DNA of 5,031 nt, taken from contig CAYLSV010000162.1 in NCBI GenBank assembly GCA_964386435.1, positions 1 to 5,031 of the forward strand, given 5' to 3'. Position 1 is the stretch's first letter. Each line of letters starts with the position of its first letter. A program made the position numbers and the translations under genes. This stretch comes from CAYLSV01 sp964386435. Its GTDB lineage: Bacteria; Planctomycetota; Phycisphaerae; Tepidisphaerales; Tepidisphaeraceae. Below, piece after piece: positions 1 through 4,938 of the stretch. Under the pieces are notes generated by a model that had not been told where the DNA came from, did not search any database, and was given only the letters and a program-made list of their open reading frames with translations.

Positions 1-1
1 G

Positions 2-907
2 TGGGAGCGGCGGGCGCTGGGGGCGTTGGTGGAGGGGGTGGTCGTGCAGATCAACGGCATGGTGGTGCCGGGCTTGGAAGCGCGGACGTTCAGCCACTTC
101 GGCGATCCGTGGCCGTACCTGCCGGCGGCTTGGGGGCGGTGGTATGACCCGGGGCTGGCGCTCTTGCGGCGGCGGGCGCAGCGGCGGGCGCTGGTCCGCG
201 CGGCGGGCGTCGGCTACACGAGCGCATGGTTCCGCGATCTGCTCGCCCGACGACACCGGCTGCCGCCGCGCGGCGTGGTGCTGCACAACGGCGTGCCCGA
301 GTCCTGGGTCCGATCCGCCGCCGACTCGCCGCCGGTCCCGGGGCGGCGGCGGCAGATCGTGAGCTTGAGCAACGTCAGCCCATACAAGGGGCAGGCCCAG
401 GTGATCCGGGCGCTGCCGCAATTGCCCGGCGTGCGATACGTGATCGCCGGGTACTGCGACGACGCTTACCGGGCCGAACTGGACGAGCTGATCCGGCAGC
501 AGGGCGTCGCCGACCGCGTCGAGCTGCCCGGTCGGGTGAGCGATGAAGAGGCACGAAAGCTGCTGGAGCAGTCGCGGGTTTTCGCGTTGCCCAGCGTGTG
601 CGAATCGTTCGGCATCGGGGCGATTGAGGCGATGAGCCGCGGCTGCCCGGTGGTTGCCGCCCGCGCCGCGGCCGTTCCGGAGGTGTGCGGCGACGCGGCG
701 ACGCTCGTCGAGCCCGGCGACGATGAAGGGTTGGTCGGTGCCCTGCGGCAGGTGCTGGATGACGACGCTCACGCCGCGGCGATGCGGGAGCGTGGCATCG
801 CCAACGTCGCCCGGTTCACCTGGGAGCAGACGGCGGCGAAACTCGCGGCGAGCCTCGAGCAGATGGTTACAGCGCTGCCAGCAGCAGCAGGGTGCCGGCG
901 CCGCTGA
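2..907 (+). CDS. GT4-family glycosyltransferase, 5'-truncated by the window edge
   Basis: GT-B fold glycosyltransferase of the GT4 (Glycos_transf_1) type. Such enzymes move a sugar from a nucleotide-sugar donor to a cell-surface glycan, lipid or small acceptor in the cytoplasm. The frame is open from base 2, and the codons before the TTG at 26 (W-E-R-R-A-L-G-A) fit the family, so the true start lies upstream and the TTG should not be taken as the start. Counting from the codon at base 2, 301 residues are visible: end of the acceptor domain, an H-N-G-V motif near residues 95-98, a linker with P-Y-K-G near 127-130, then the nucleotide-sugar domain with the E-x7-E signature (C-E-S-F-G...I-E-A-M, glutamates at about 201 and 209) followed by G-C-P-V-V-A. 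Family members usually have about 350-400 residues, so roughly 50-100 are missing. Donor and acceptor cannot be deduced. The last 13 codons overlap a convergent small gene and have poorer GC3, so the C-terminal tail may be a run-on. Confidence 0.9.
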   Translation, partial: WERRALGALVEGVVVQINGMVVPGLEARTFSHFGDPWPYLPAAWGRWYDPGLALLRRRAQRRALVRAAGVGYTSAWFRDLLARRHRLPPRGVVLHNGVPESWVRSAADSPPVPGRRRQIVSLSNVSPYKGQAQVIRALPQLPGVRYVIAGYCDDAYRAELDELIRQQGVADRVELPGRVSDEEARKLLEQSRVFALPSVCESFGIGAIEAMSRGCPVVAARAAAVPEVCGDAATLVEPGDDEGLVGALRQVLDDDAHAAAMRERGIANVARFTWEQTAAKLAASLEQMVTALPAAAGCRRR

Positions 908-989
908 ACAGGGCCAGCTCGACGAGCCAGCCGCAGAGGGTGAAGGCGCGGCGGAGGGTCCGGCGGGGGCGGGGCGTCTTGAGCTTCAT
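867..989 (-). CDS. Small single-span membrane protein (40 aa), hypothetical
   Basis: An unrecognised 40-residue peptide starting at the ATG at 989-987 and ending at TAA 869-867. It has a very basic N-terminus (eight Lys/Arg within the first 14 residues) followed by an uninterrupted hydrophobic stretch from about residue 16 to 40. This is the layout of a small inner-membrane protein with its N-terminus in the cytoplasm. Three things support it as a gene. An AAAGG Shine-Dalgarno sits 5 bases before the ATG. Every sense codon but one (GCA) ends in G or C. It lies 17 bp after the DUF1569 stop on the same strand, like the last gene of an operon. A longer open frame upstream of this ATG is antisense to DUF1569 codons and is not supported. 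Function is unknown. Its last 41 bp overlap the 3' end of the glycosyltransferase gene tail to tail. Confidence 0.6.
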   Translation of the reverse strand: MKLKTPRPRRTLRRAFTLCGWLVELALFSGAGTLLLLAAL

Positions 990-994
990 CGCTG

Positions 995-999
995 CCTTT
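995..999 (-). promoter_or_regulatory. Ribosome binding site of the 40-aa membrane peptide
   Basis: AAAGG on the minus strand lies 5 bases upstream of the ATG at 989. It is one of the two clearest Shine-Dalgarno matches in the window. It fixes the short start at 989 and supports a real small gene rather than a chance frame. Confidence 0.55.
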
Positions 1000-1006
1000 A
1001 CATCGG

Positions 1007-1510
1007 CTAAGCGGTTGCCGGCTCGCCAGCGGTTGCCGCGCCGTTGGGCACGAGGTGGCCCAAATGGTGCGCGGCGTGGATGCGATGCAGTTGCTGCCAC
1101 TGCTCCCGCGAGAGGCGGCCGAAGATCGGGCTCGGCTTGAAGTCGCTTGGCCCGGCGTCGCGGACCCGTTCCAGGCTGCGGATCATCGCCGTTACCTCGG
1201 CCGACTCGTCCACGTCCGGCGGCGGCTGCAGGGCTTTCGGTGCTTTGAGCCCCGACGGCATGCCTTTCTTGAACACCAGCCACAGGATCGGCTTCCCGAC
1301 GATCGGCAGGATTCTCTGGACGAACTTTGGGATGCCCACCTCCGGCCCGAACCCGTCGAGGCTGGCGGTGTTCAGGTACGCCAGATGCCGGCAACACTGC
1401 CCCAGCGACCAGTTGCCGGCCCGCCGGTACCCGCCCTCCTGCAGCCGCCGCACCTCGGCAATGACTTGATCAAGATCGGCAAACGACAACTCGGTGCGAC
1501 GGGTGGCCAT
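1007..1510 (-). CDS. DUF1569 family protein (DinB-like four-helix fold)
   Basis: A 167-residue protein matching the DUF1569 family, part of the DinB/YfiT-like putative metalloenzyme superfamily. Family landmarks are visible: an N-terminal R-R-x-L-x-F, then G-N-W-S-L-G-Q with R-H-L-A (His42), a central S-L-D-G-F-G, and the C-terminal block F-G-x-L-S...Q-W...L-H-R-I-H-A-A-H-H-L ending in V-P. His42, His145 and His149 fit the superfamily's three-histidine metal site. Related DinB-like enzymes act as thiol-dependent transferases or hydrolases, but the reaction of DUF1569 members is not established, so no substrate is assigned. There is no signal peptide or membrane span, so it is probably cytoplasmic. 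The start is the ATG at 1510-1508, 8 bp after the TAA that closes the frame at 1519. The Shine-Dalgarno is weak (GGAT, about 10 bases upstream), so translation may be coupled to the preceding gene. Length is normal for the family. Confidence 0.85.
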   Translation of the reverse strand: MATRRTELSFADLDQVIAEVRRLQEGGYRRAGNWSLGQCCRHLAYLNTASLDGFGPEVGIPKFVQRILPIVGKPILWLVFKKGMPSGLKAPKALQPPPDVDESAEVTAMIRSLERVRDAGPSDFKPSPIFGRLSREQWQQLHRIHAAHHLGHLVPNGAATAGEPATA

Positions 1511-1518
1511 GCCATAGG

Positions 1519-1710
1519 TTATCCGTCGTCCGGCGTCACCACCTCGAACTCACCGGCAGACGCGGCAGGTCGTCGCCACTGCCGCACCGTGCCGGCGGCC
1601 AGAAACAGCACGACGGCCGTGGCGAGCCACGCGATCAGGGCGATGACCCGCGTGACGTAGAAGCCGACGCCGGTGGCGACGCTCCTCGGGCACGTTGGGG
1701 CGGTACCCAA
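1519..1710 (-). CDS. Displaced C-terminal segment of the zinc-ribbon membrane protein, or an overlapping 63-aa membrane ORF
   Basis: This frame is open from just after a TGA at 1716-1714 to TAA at 1521-1519. Its first possible start is a TTG at 1710 with no Shine-Dalgarno and no ATG or GTG in frame. It encodes a strong transmembrane segment (about residues 20-42) and a polar tail E-F-E-V-V-T-P-D-D-G. It overlaps the 3' end of the zinc-ribbon gene in the -1 frame. Between 1713 and 1636 only 2 of 26 codons in this frame end in A or T, against 10 of 24 in the zinc-ribbon frame, so this frame looks like the coding one there. The favoured reading is that it is the true C-terminus of the upstream protein, separated by a one-base indel or a frameshift near 1700-1713. 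The alternative is a separate small membrane protein with a non-canonical start. Its stop lies 8 bp before the DUF1569 start, which fits operon organisation. Confidence 0.55.
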   Translation of the reverse strand: MGTAPTCPRSVATGVGFYVTRVIALIAWLATAVVLFLAAGTVRQWRRPAASAGEFEVVTPDDG

Positions 1711-2468
1711 GCGTCATCGGTCACCACGGTAAACCCGCGACCCGTTGGCCGCGGTTCCAGGTGGAGCGTGGCGATGAGCAGCGCGATGACGCCCCACAGC
1801 CACACGCCAAAGACGCTTGCCAGCCACACGATGCCGAGCAGGAACATCAGGTACGCGAGCATTGATGCTCGCACGGCGAGGAGCACGCCGAGCATTGGCA
1901 GGACCATCAGCATCAACGCCACGGCACCCAGCCACCACAGCCCCGGTCGACCGGCGAGCTGCCCCAGTCGTCCAAGGCTCAACAACAACGCCAGCCCGCC
2001 GATGAACACCGACACCGCCGGCAGCAGGACGAACCGCGGGTCGGTCAGCAGCGGCAGCATCGAGGTGGCAAGGACGCCGCCGATCGCCGCGAACCAGAGG
2101 CCGCGGGTGGTCCAGCCGGCGGCACCGACATGTCGTTCCGGTCGAGCCGCCGCCAGCCACCACCCGCCAAACCCCGCGGGCACGAGTGGCACCAGCGTCG
2201 CCGCCAGCAGGCCGATGAGTCGCCAATCGCCGCCGGGCCCGAAGACGGTCATCCCCCACCACACGGTAATAATCAACGGCCACGCCGCCCACCCGGCCAG
2301 CAGCAGCCTCGCCCCCAGCCCCGCCTTCTTCGGCACCCGGCTGAACCGCACCAGCAACCCGCACTTCGGGCAAAGATCCTCATCCCCCGCCCCAGCCACC
2401 CGGTACCCGCACCCCATGCAGGCGAAGGGGTCGGGCGAACTCTCGTACCCCAAGGACACGGCGATCAT
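1635..2468 (-). CDS. Zinc-ribbon polytopic membrane protein, probably frameshifted near its C-terminus
   Basis: A protein of unknown function, 277 residues as read. The N-terminus carries a zinc ribbon, C17-M-G-C20 and C33-P-K-C36, of the kind that binds structural zinc in the cytoplasm. It is followed by about six hydrophobic spans at roughly 53-78, 83-108, 123-141, 145-166, 177-199 and 204-234. This layout (a short ribbon fused to an integral membrane domain) is common among uncharacterised planctomycete proteins. The start is the ATG at 2468-2466: a GGAG Shine-Dalgarno lies 8 bases upstream, and the ribbon begins only 16 residues in. A GTG at 2522 would add 18 residues unlike the rest and falls in a repeat arm, so it is rejected. 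The last 25 or so residues (proline, alanine and serine-rich, low complexity) have poor GC3 and overlap a better-coding frame, suggesting the real protein continues to 1519 at about 315 residues with one more span. Confidence 0.75.
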   Translation of the reverse strand: MIAVSLGYESSPDPFACMGCGYRVAGAGDEDLCPKCGLLVRFSRVPKKAGLGARLLLAGWAAWPLIITVWWGMTVFGPGGDWRLIGLLAATLVPLVPAGFGGWWLAAARPERHVGAAGWTTRGLWFAAIGGVLATSMLPLLTDPRFVLLPAVSVFIGGLALLLSLGRLGQLAGRPGLWWLGAVALMLMVLPMLGVLLAVRASMLAYLMFLLGIVWLASVFGVWLWGVIALLIATLHLEPRPTGRGFTVVTDDAWVPPQRARGASPPASASTSRGSSP

Positions 2469-2476
2469 GCTAACGG

Positions 2477-2480
2477 CTCC
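2477..2480 (-). promoter_or_regulatory. Ribosome binding site deciding the zinc-ribbon protein start
   Basis: GGAG on the minus strand lies 8 bases before the ATG at 2468. It decides between this start and the upstream in-frame GTG at 2522, which has no comparable motif. Confidence 0.5.
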
Positions 2481-2504
2481 GGTGGTGCCTGCCCAAAGTT
2501 CGGG

Positions 2505-2606
2505 CGTCGTCGAAACCCCCACCCCCGTGGTGACGGCGGGGNNNNNNNNNNCTCTCGATACAGGCGAAGCCCCGCCGTTACCACGGCGGTGGGGGTTCCG
2601 GCGACG
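2505..2606. repeat. Inverted hairpin pair A flanking the scaffold gap (REP/BIME-like)
   Basis: The arm at 2505-2541 is the reverse complement of the arm at 2570-2606 at 33 of 37 positions. The right arm is itself a stem-loop: CCGCCGT (2572-2578), loop TACC, ACGGCGG (2583-2589). In the left arm the equivalent stem has one mismatch. The arms face each other with GGGG on the left of the spacer and CCCC on the right, around a spacer of ten Ns plus 18 known bases. The core resembles that of the pair at 4831-4916. This could be a REP-type pair or, because the gap length is unknown, the terminal inverted repeats of an unassembled mobile element. Confidence 0.7.
2542..2551. other. Assembly gap (10 Ns)
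   Basis: A run of exactly ten Ns, the conventional placeholder for a scaffold join, so the true distance is not known. It abuts the inner end of one arm of a long inverted repeat. Such foldback DNA often stops sequencing or assembly, and the gap could be a few bases or could hide an inserted element. Confidence 0.95.
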
Positions 2607-2653
2607 TTAGAGCGCAAGTTGAAGTTCACGGTGCCAACTGTGACGGACCGCTC

Positions 2654-2711
2654 GCACGTCAGCGTGCCCGGTTTGGGACGCGTGGCACGCCAAACACGCC
2701 TCTGCGAGGCG
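2654..2711. repeat. Hairpin pair B
   Basis: Two small stem-loops lie 29 bp apart: GCACG (2654-2658), loop TCAG, CGTGC (2663-2667); and CGCCTC (2697-2702), loop TGC, GAGGCG (2706-2711). Between them GTTTGG (2671-2676) is complementary to CCAAAC (2690-2695), and GCGTGCC (2662-2668) is complementary to GGCACGC (2684-2690), so alternative folds compete. The stems and tight loops are of the same style as the neighbouring pairs, though the two halves are less alike than in pairs A, C and D. Confidence 0.5.
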
Positions 2712-2767
2712 GAGGCGGGTTCGGCGAGGTTGAGCGGCCGATCGAGGTGGACCCTCCCCGTAGTGCG

Positions 2768-2850
2768 GGTAGCTGCGACTCAGCGAGTCGCAGTCCAATC
2801 GGATCAATGGAGCCGCGTTACGAACTGCGGCGCATTGAGCCGCAGCTACC
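2768..2850. repeat. Inverted hairpin pair C with compensatory change
   Basis: The arm at 2768-2796 matches the reverse complement of 2822-2850 at 23 of 29 positions. The left arm contains a perfect 9-bp stem, CTGCGACTC (2773-2781), loop AGC, GAGTCGCAG (2785-2793). The right arm contains CTGCGGC (2825-2831), a 7-base loop, GCCGCAG (2839-2845). An A-T pair in the left stem is replaced by a G-C pair in the right one, with both partners changed, so the stem is kept while the sequence drifts. The pair lies 39 bp beyond the sulfatase stop and could act as a transcript 3'-end structure on the minus strand. Confidence 0.7.
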
Positions 2851-2888
2851 TCATCGGGGTTCTGCCCGCGTTGCTTCTGTGCCCCTAC

Positions 2889-4343
2889 CTACAAATCCAC
2901 ACGCTCGAACTGTTCCGGCGGGGCGTCGGCGTCGGTCATGAGCGTGCGCATCCGGGCGGCGAGGTCGGCTTCCAACTTGGCATCAGTGAGTGGCGTCTGT
3001 TGGGTGGGGTCGGCGGCGAGGTCGTAGAGCAGGGTCTGGCGGTAAGCGTCGGCCGTGGGGCCGCCGGGGAGCTTGAGGGGCGGGACGTCTTGGCTGTCGG
3101 CGAGCGGGGCGGCGAGGGTCAACTCGCGGAGCGGCGGCAGCGGGGGTTGGCCGCGCATGCCTTGGGGGTTGAGGGTGTACGTGTTCACCGGCGTGGTGGC
3201 GTTGCCGCCGCGGTGGTAGAGGTGTCGCTCGGTGACGAGGTTCGTGTGGCCGCCGTGGTAGCCGAAGATCGCGGCGTCGCGGACGCGCACATCGTCGGCA
3301 ATCGTGCCGGCAAGGTCGTGGCCGAGGACAGTGTCGGGCGGAGTCGCGCCGAACAGGCCGCAGAGCGTGGGGGCCAGATCCAGCGCCGGCTGCACGAGCG
3401 CCCCCCGCCGCGTGCCGTCGGCGGCGGGGTGGCGCGGGTCGTGGATGAACAGCGGCGTGTGCCCGATCTCCTCGTACAGCGGCATCACGTTCTTCATCAT
3501 CAGGCCGTGCTCGCCCAGCAGGATGCCGTGGTCGGTCCAGACGATGAGCATCGTGTCGTCCCAGAGGTCGTGTCGATCGAACGAATCGAGCACGTGGCCG
3601 AGGCTGGCGTCGCACTTGGCGAGCAGGGCGGCGTACCGCCGTCGGGCCTGATCCACCAGCTTCGGATCGTCCGGGGCGTCGCCGTACTCCGGCCAGTCGT
3701 ACAGCGGGTCGGCGGCGGCATCGGGCGACGGGAACAGGTCCTGCCACTCCCGGCCGACGAAGAACGGCTCGTGGGGGTCGAAGCACTCGATTTGCAGCAG
3801 CCAGTTGTCTTCCCCCGCGTTCCGCTCGATGTGCCGGAGGCCGGCATCGATCGTCCGCGTCTGGCAATGGTCGGCGTCGCGGATCATGTGCGGCCGGTTC
3901 ACCCAGTCCTGCCGCCGGCCCTTGCCGTTGAGGTGCTCGGGCACCGCCACCTCGCCGACCTGCCCGATCCACGGGTCGCCCTCCTGGCCGCGGAACGTCT
4001 CCCACGTGTCGTAGCGGCAGTGGTAGTTCGCCCCGCCGTCCTCGAAGTAGTGATAATGATCGGTCGCCAGGTGCGAGTGGACGCCGCACTGGTGCCGCAG
4101 CTCGTCGAACACGCTGCGATCCCAAGGCTCCAGTGGCCCCCAACCGCGGTGCAAAAAGCCCGGCCGCCCGGTATGCAAGTCTCGCCGGGCCGGCATGCAC
4201 GGCATGCTGCAGACGTAGCTGCGGTCGAACGTCGCCGAGTGCCGGGCAAGCCGCGCGAAGTTGGGCGTGTGCGTCCAGGGGCAGCCGTAGGGCGAGAGGA
4301 AGTGCCGATTCAGCGAGTCGAACATCAGCATCACGCAGCGCAT
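2889..4343 (-). CDS. Type I (formylglycine) sulfatase
   Basis: A 484-residue enzyme of the alkaline phosphatase/sulfatase superfamily, expected to hydrolyse a sulfate ester. The signature C49-M-P-A-R53 followed by L-H-T-G fits C-x-P-x-R, where Cys49 is converted to formylglycine by a sulfatase-maturing enzyme; the more usual fourth residue is Ser, here Ala. Other active-site marks are Asp9 in M-F-D-S (many sulfatases have D-D here), D189-P-H191 in F-D-P-H-E-P-F, D271-H272 in W-T-D-H-G and a nearby Lys284 in L-M-M-K, consistent with calcium ligands and sulfate-binding residues. The C-terminus has the common L-Y-D-L-x-x-D-P element (about 439-446). Length is typical. The ATG at 4343-4341 begins exactly at the conserved strand; the frame extends 30 codons upstream into unlike sequence. 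A weak G-T-A-G-G lies about 7 bases ahead. There is no signal peptide, so it appears cytoplasmic, unlike many planctomycete sulfatases. The substrate is not deducible. It is divergent from the SnoaL-like gene. Confidence 0.92.
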   Translation of the reverse strand: MRCVMLMFDSLNRHFLSPYGCPWTHTPNFARLARHSATFDRSYVCSMPCMPARRDLHTGRPGFLHRGWGPLEPWDRSVFDELRHQCGVHSHLATDHYHYFEDGGANYHCRYDTWETFRGQEGDPWIGQVGEVAVPEHLNGKGRRQDWVNRPHMIRDADHCQTRTIDAGLRHIERNAGEDNWLLQIECFDPHEPFFVGREWQDLFPSPDAAADPLYDWPEYGDAPDDPKLVDQARRRYAALLAKCDASLGHVLDSFDRHDLWDDTMLIVWTDHGILLGEHGLMMKNVMPLYEEIGHTPLFIHDPRHPAADGTRRGALVQPALDLAPTLCGLFGATPPDTVLGHDLAGTIADDVRVRDAAIFGYHGGHTNLVTERHLYHRGGNATTPVNTYTLNPQGMRGQPPLPPLRELTLAAPLADSQDVPPLKLPGGPTADAYRQTLLYDLAADPTQQTPLTDAKLEADLAARMRTLMTDADAPPEQFERVDL

Positions 4344-4411
4344 GGCCCAGCCTACCCGCCGACATCTAGTCGGGCTGACAACGCCGCATTGAATTTGGTA
4401 CAGCGGCCGAC
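4344..4411. promoter_or_regulatory. Divergent intergenic region, sulfatase / SnoaL-like gene
   Basis: Only 68 bp separate the two divergent starts, so promoters for both genes are likely to lie here or to reach into the opposing gene. It includes the window's less common AT-richer patch (around 4388-4400). A CTGACA at 4375-4380 could serve as a plus-strand -35, but no matching -10 is seen at 17 bp. No operator palindrome was recognised. The assignment rests on position alone. Confidence 0.35.
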
Positions 4412-4810
4412 ATGGACGACAACGCCCAAGCACTGGAAACCCAGAGAGTCGCCGACCGCCTCGTCGAGCTTTGCTCCGCCGGCAAGTGGCACGAGGCCGC
4501 CAGCGAACTGTATGCCGAGGACGCCCGCCACGTCGAGGCGATGGCCATGCCCGGCAGCCCCTACGGCCGGATCACGCAGGGACAGGAGCTGCAGGCGATG
4601 CAGGAGCAGTTCGACCAAACCACCGAGGTTCACGGCCAAACCGTCTCCAAGCCGCTGGTCAACGGCGATCAGTTCGTCTGCGACATGACCATCGACTGCA
4701 CGCATAAGCAAGGCCCCATGGCCGGCCAGCGGCAGGAGATGAGCGAGACGTGCCTCTACACGGTCAAAGACGGCAAGATTACCGAGGCGAAGTTCTTCTA
4801 CTCGATGTAA
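4412..4810 (+). CDS. SnoaL-like / NTF2-like superfamily protein
   Basis: A 132-residue single-domain protein with the cone-shaped NTF2-like pattern. It has an N-terminal helix pair (about 8-37, R-V-A-D-R-L-V-E-L-C-S-A-G-K-W-H-E-A, then L-Y-A-E-D-A), a H-V-E-A strand, a helix at about 57-68 that packs over the pocket, and a final beta-meander with Y-T-V-K-D-G-K-I and a C-terminal A-K-F-F-Y-S-M strand. Members include polyketide cyclases, isomerases and many stress or ligand-binding proteins of unknown role, so the fold alone does not give a reaction here. There is no signal peptide, so it is cytoplasmic. The ATG at 4412 gives the normal domain length; no strong Shine-Dalgarno precedes it. It is transcribed away from the sulfatase and followed by hairpin pair D from 21 bp after its stop. 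Codon usage is like its neighbours. Confidence 0.85.
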   Translation: MDDNAQALETQRVADRLVELCSAGKWHEAASELYAEDARHVEAMAMPGSPYGRITQGQELQAMQEQFDQTTEVHGQTVSKPLVNGDQFVCDMTIDCTHKQGPMAGQRQEMSETCLYTVKDGKITEAKFFYSM

Positions 4811-4830
4811 ACGAGTTGCGAATGCTCGGC

Positions 4831-4916
4831 CGGACCTCCGCCGCCACGCGGCGGGGCGAATCCTGCGTTGGGCGATGGCTGTGTGGTCAGCCCCGCCGCC
4901 ACGCGGCGGAGGTCCG
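4831..4916. repeat. Inverted hairpin pair D (REP/BIME-like)
   Basis: Two 26-bp arms, 4831-4856 and 4891-4916, are inverted copies matching at 23 of 26 positions, separated by a 34-bp spacer. Each holds the identical 17-base stem-loop CCGCCGCCACGCGGCGG (4838-4854 and 4893-4909), a 7-bp stem with loop CAC. The outer flanks CGGACCT and AGGTCCG are inverted, while the CAC loop reads the same way in both copies; that loop accounts for all three mismatches. The pair lies between the SnoaL-like gene and the next plus-strand gene. The first stem could serve as an mRNA 3'-end structure, although no T run follows it. Confidence 0.8.
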
Positions 4917-4938
4917 ATCGGCGTTCTACCATCGGGCC

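Larger units (their letters stand above)
2469..2888. other. Gene-free interval with three hairpin pairs and an assembly gap
   Basis: About 420 bp between the 3' end of the sulfatase gene and the start of the zinc-ribbon gene, both on the minus strand. No frame here is credible as a gene: the 66-codon minus-strand frame at 2607-2807 runs straight through palindromic hairpins. The interval consists largely of three inverted hairpin pairs (2505-2606, 2654-2711, 2768-2850) separated by about 45-60 bp, plus ten Ns. Any terminator of the sulfatase transcript and any promoter of the downstream genes must lie here. No run of Ts follows any of the stems on the minus strand, so a classical intrinsic terminator is not evident, and I see no convincing -35/-10 pair. 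Confidence 0.7.

Noticed and set aside
2469..2522. N-terminal extension of the zinc-ribbon protein to a GTG at 2522
   Set aside because: A good Shine-Dalgarno precedes the internal ATG at 2468, and the extension falls partly in the left arm of hairpin pair A.
2607..2807. 66-codon minus-strand frame with a C-x-x-C-H-like string
   Set aside because: The apparent haem-type motif is not in a cytochrome context, and the frame consists mainly of the palindromic hairpins of pairs B and C.
2505..2850. CRISPR array
   Set aside because: The repeats are inverted pairs of differing sequence, not regularly spaced direct repeats with unique spacers.
2768..2850. Intrinsic terminator of the sulfatase gene
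   Set aside because: The stems are strong, but no run of Ts follows either one on the minus strand. A role at the 3' end remains possible but is not called as a terminator.
4344..4433. 30-codon upstream extension of the sulfatase frame
   Set aside because: The conserved sulfatase N-terminal strand begins at the ATG at 4343, and the extension overlaps the divergent gene's start without any signal-peptide character.
2130..4688. Very long plus-strand open frame (852 codons) spanning the gap and the sulfatase region
   Set aside because: It runs through the ten Ns, is antisense to the zinc-ribbon and sulfatase genes, is rich in Arg, Pro and Val as expected for GC-rich shadow frames, and has no recognisable domain.
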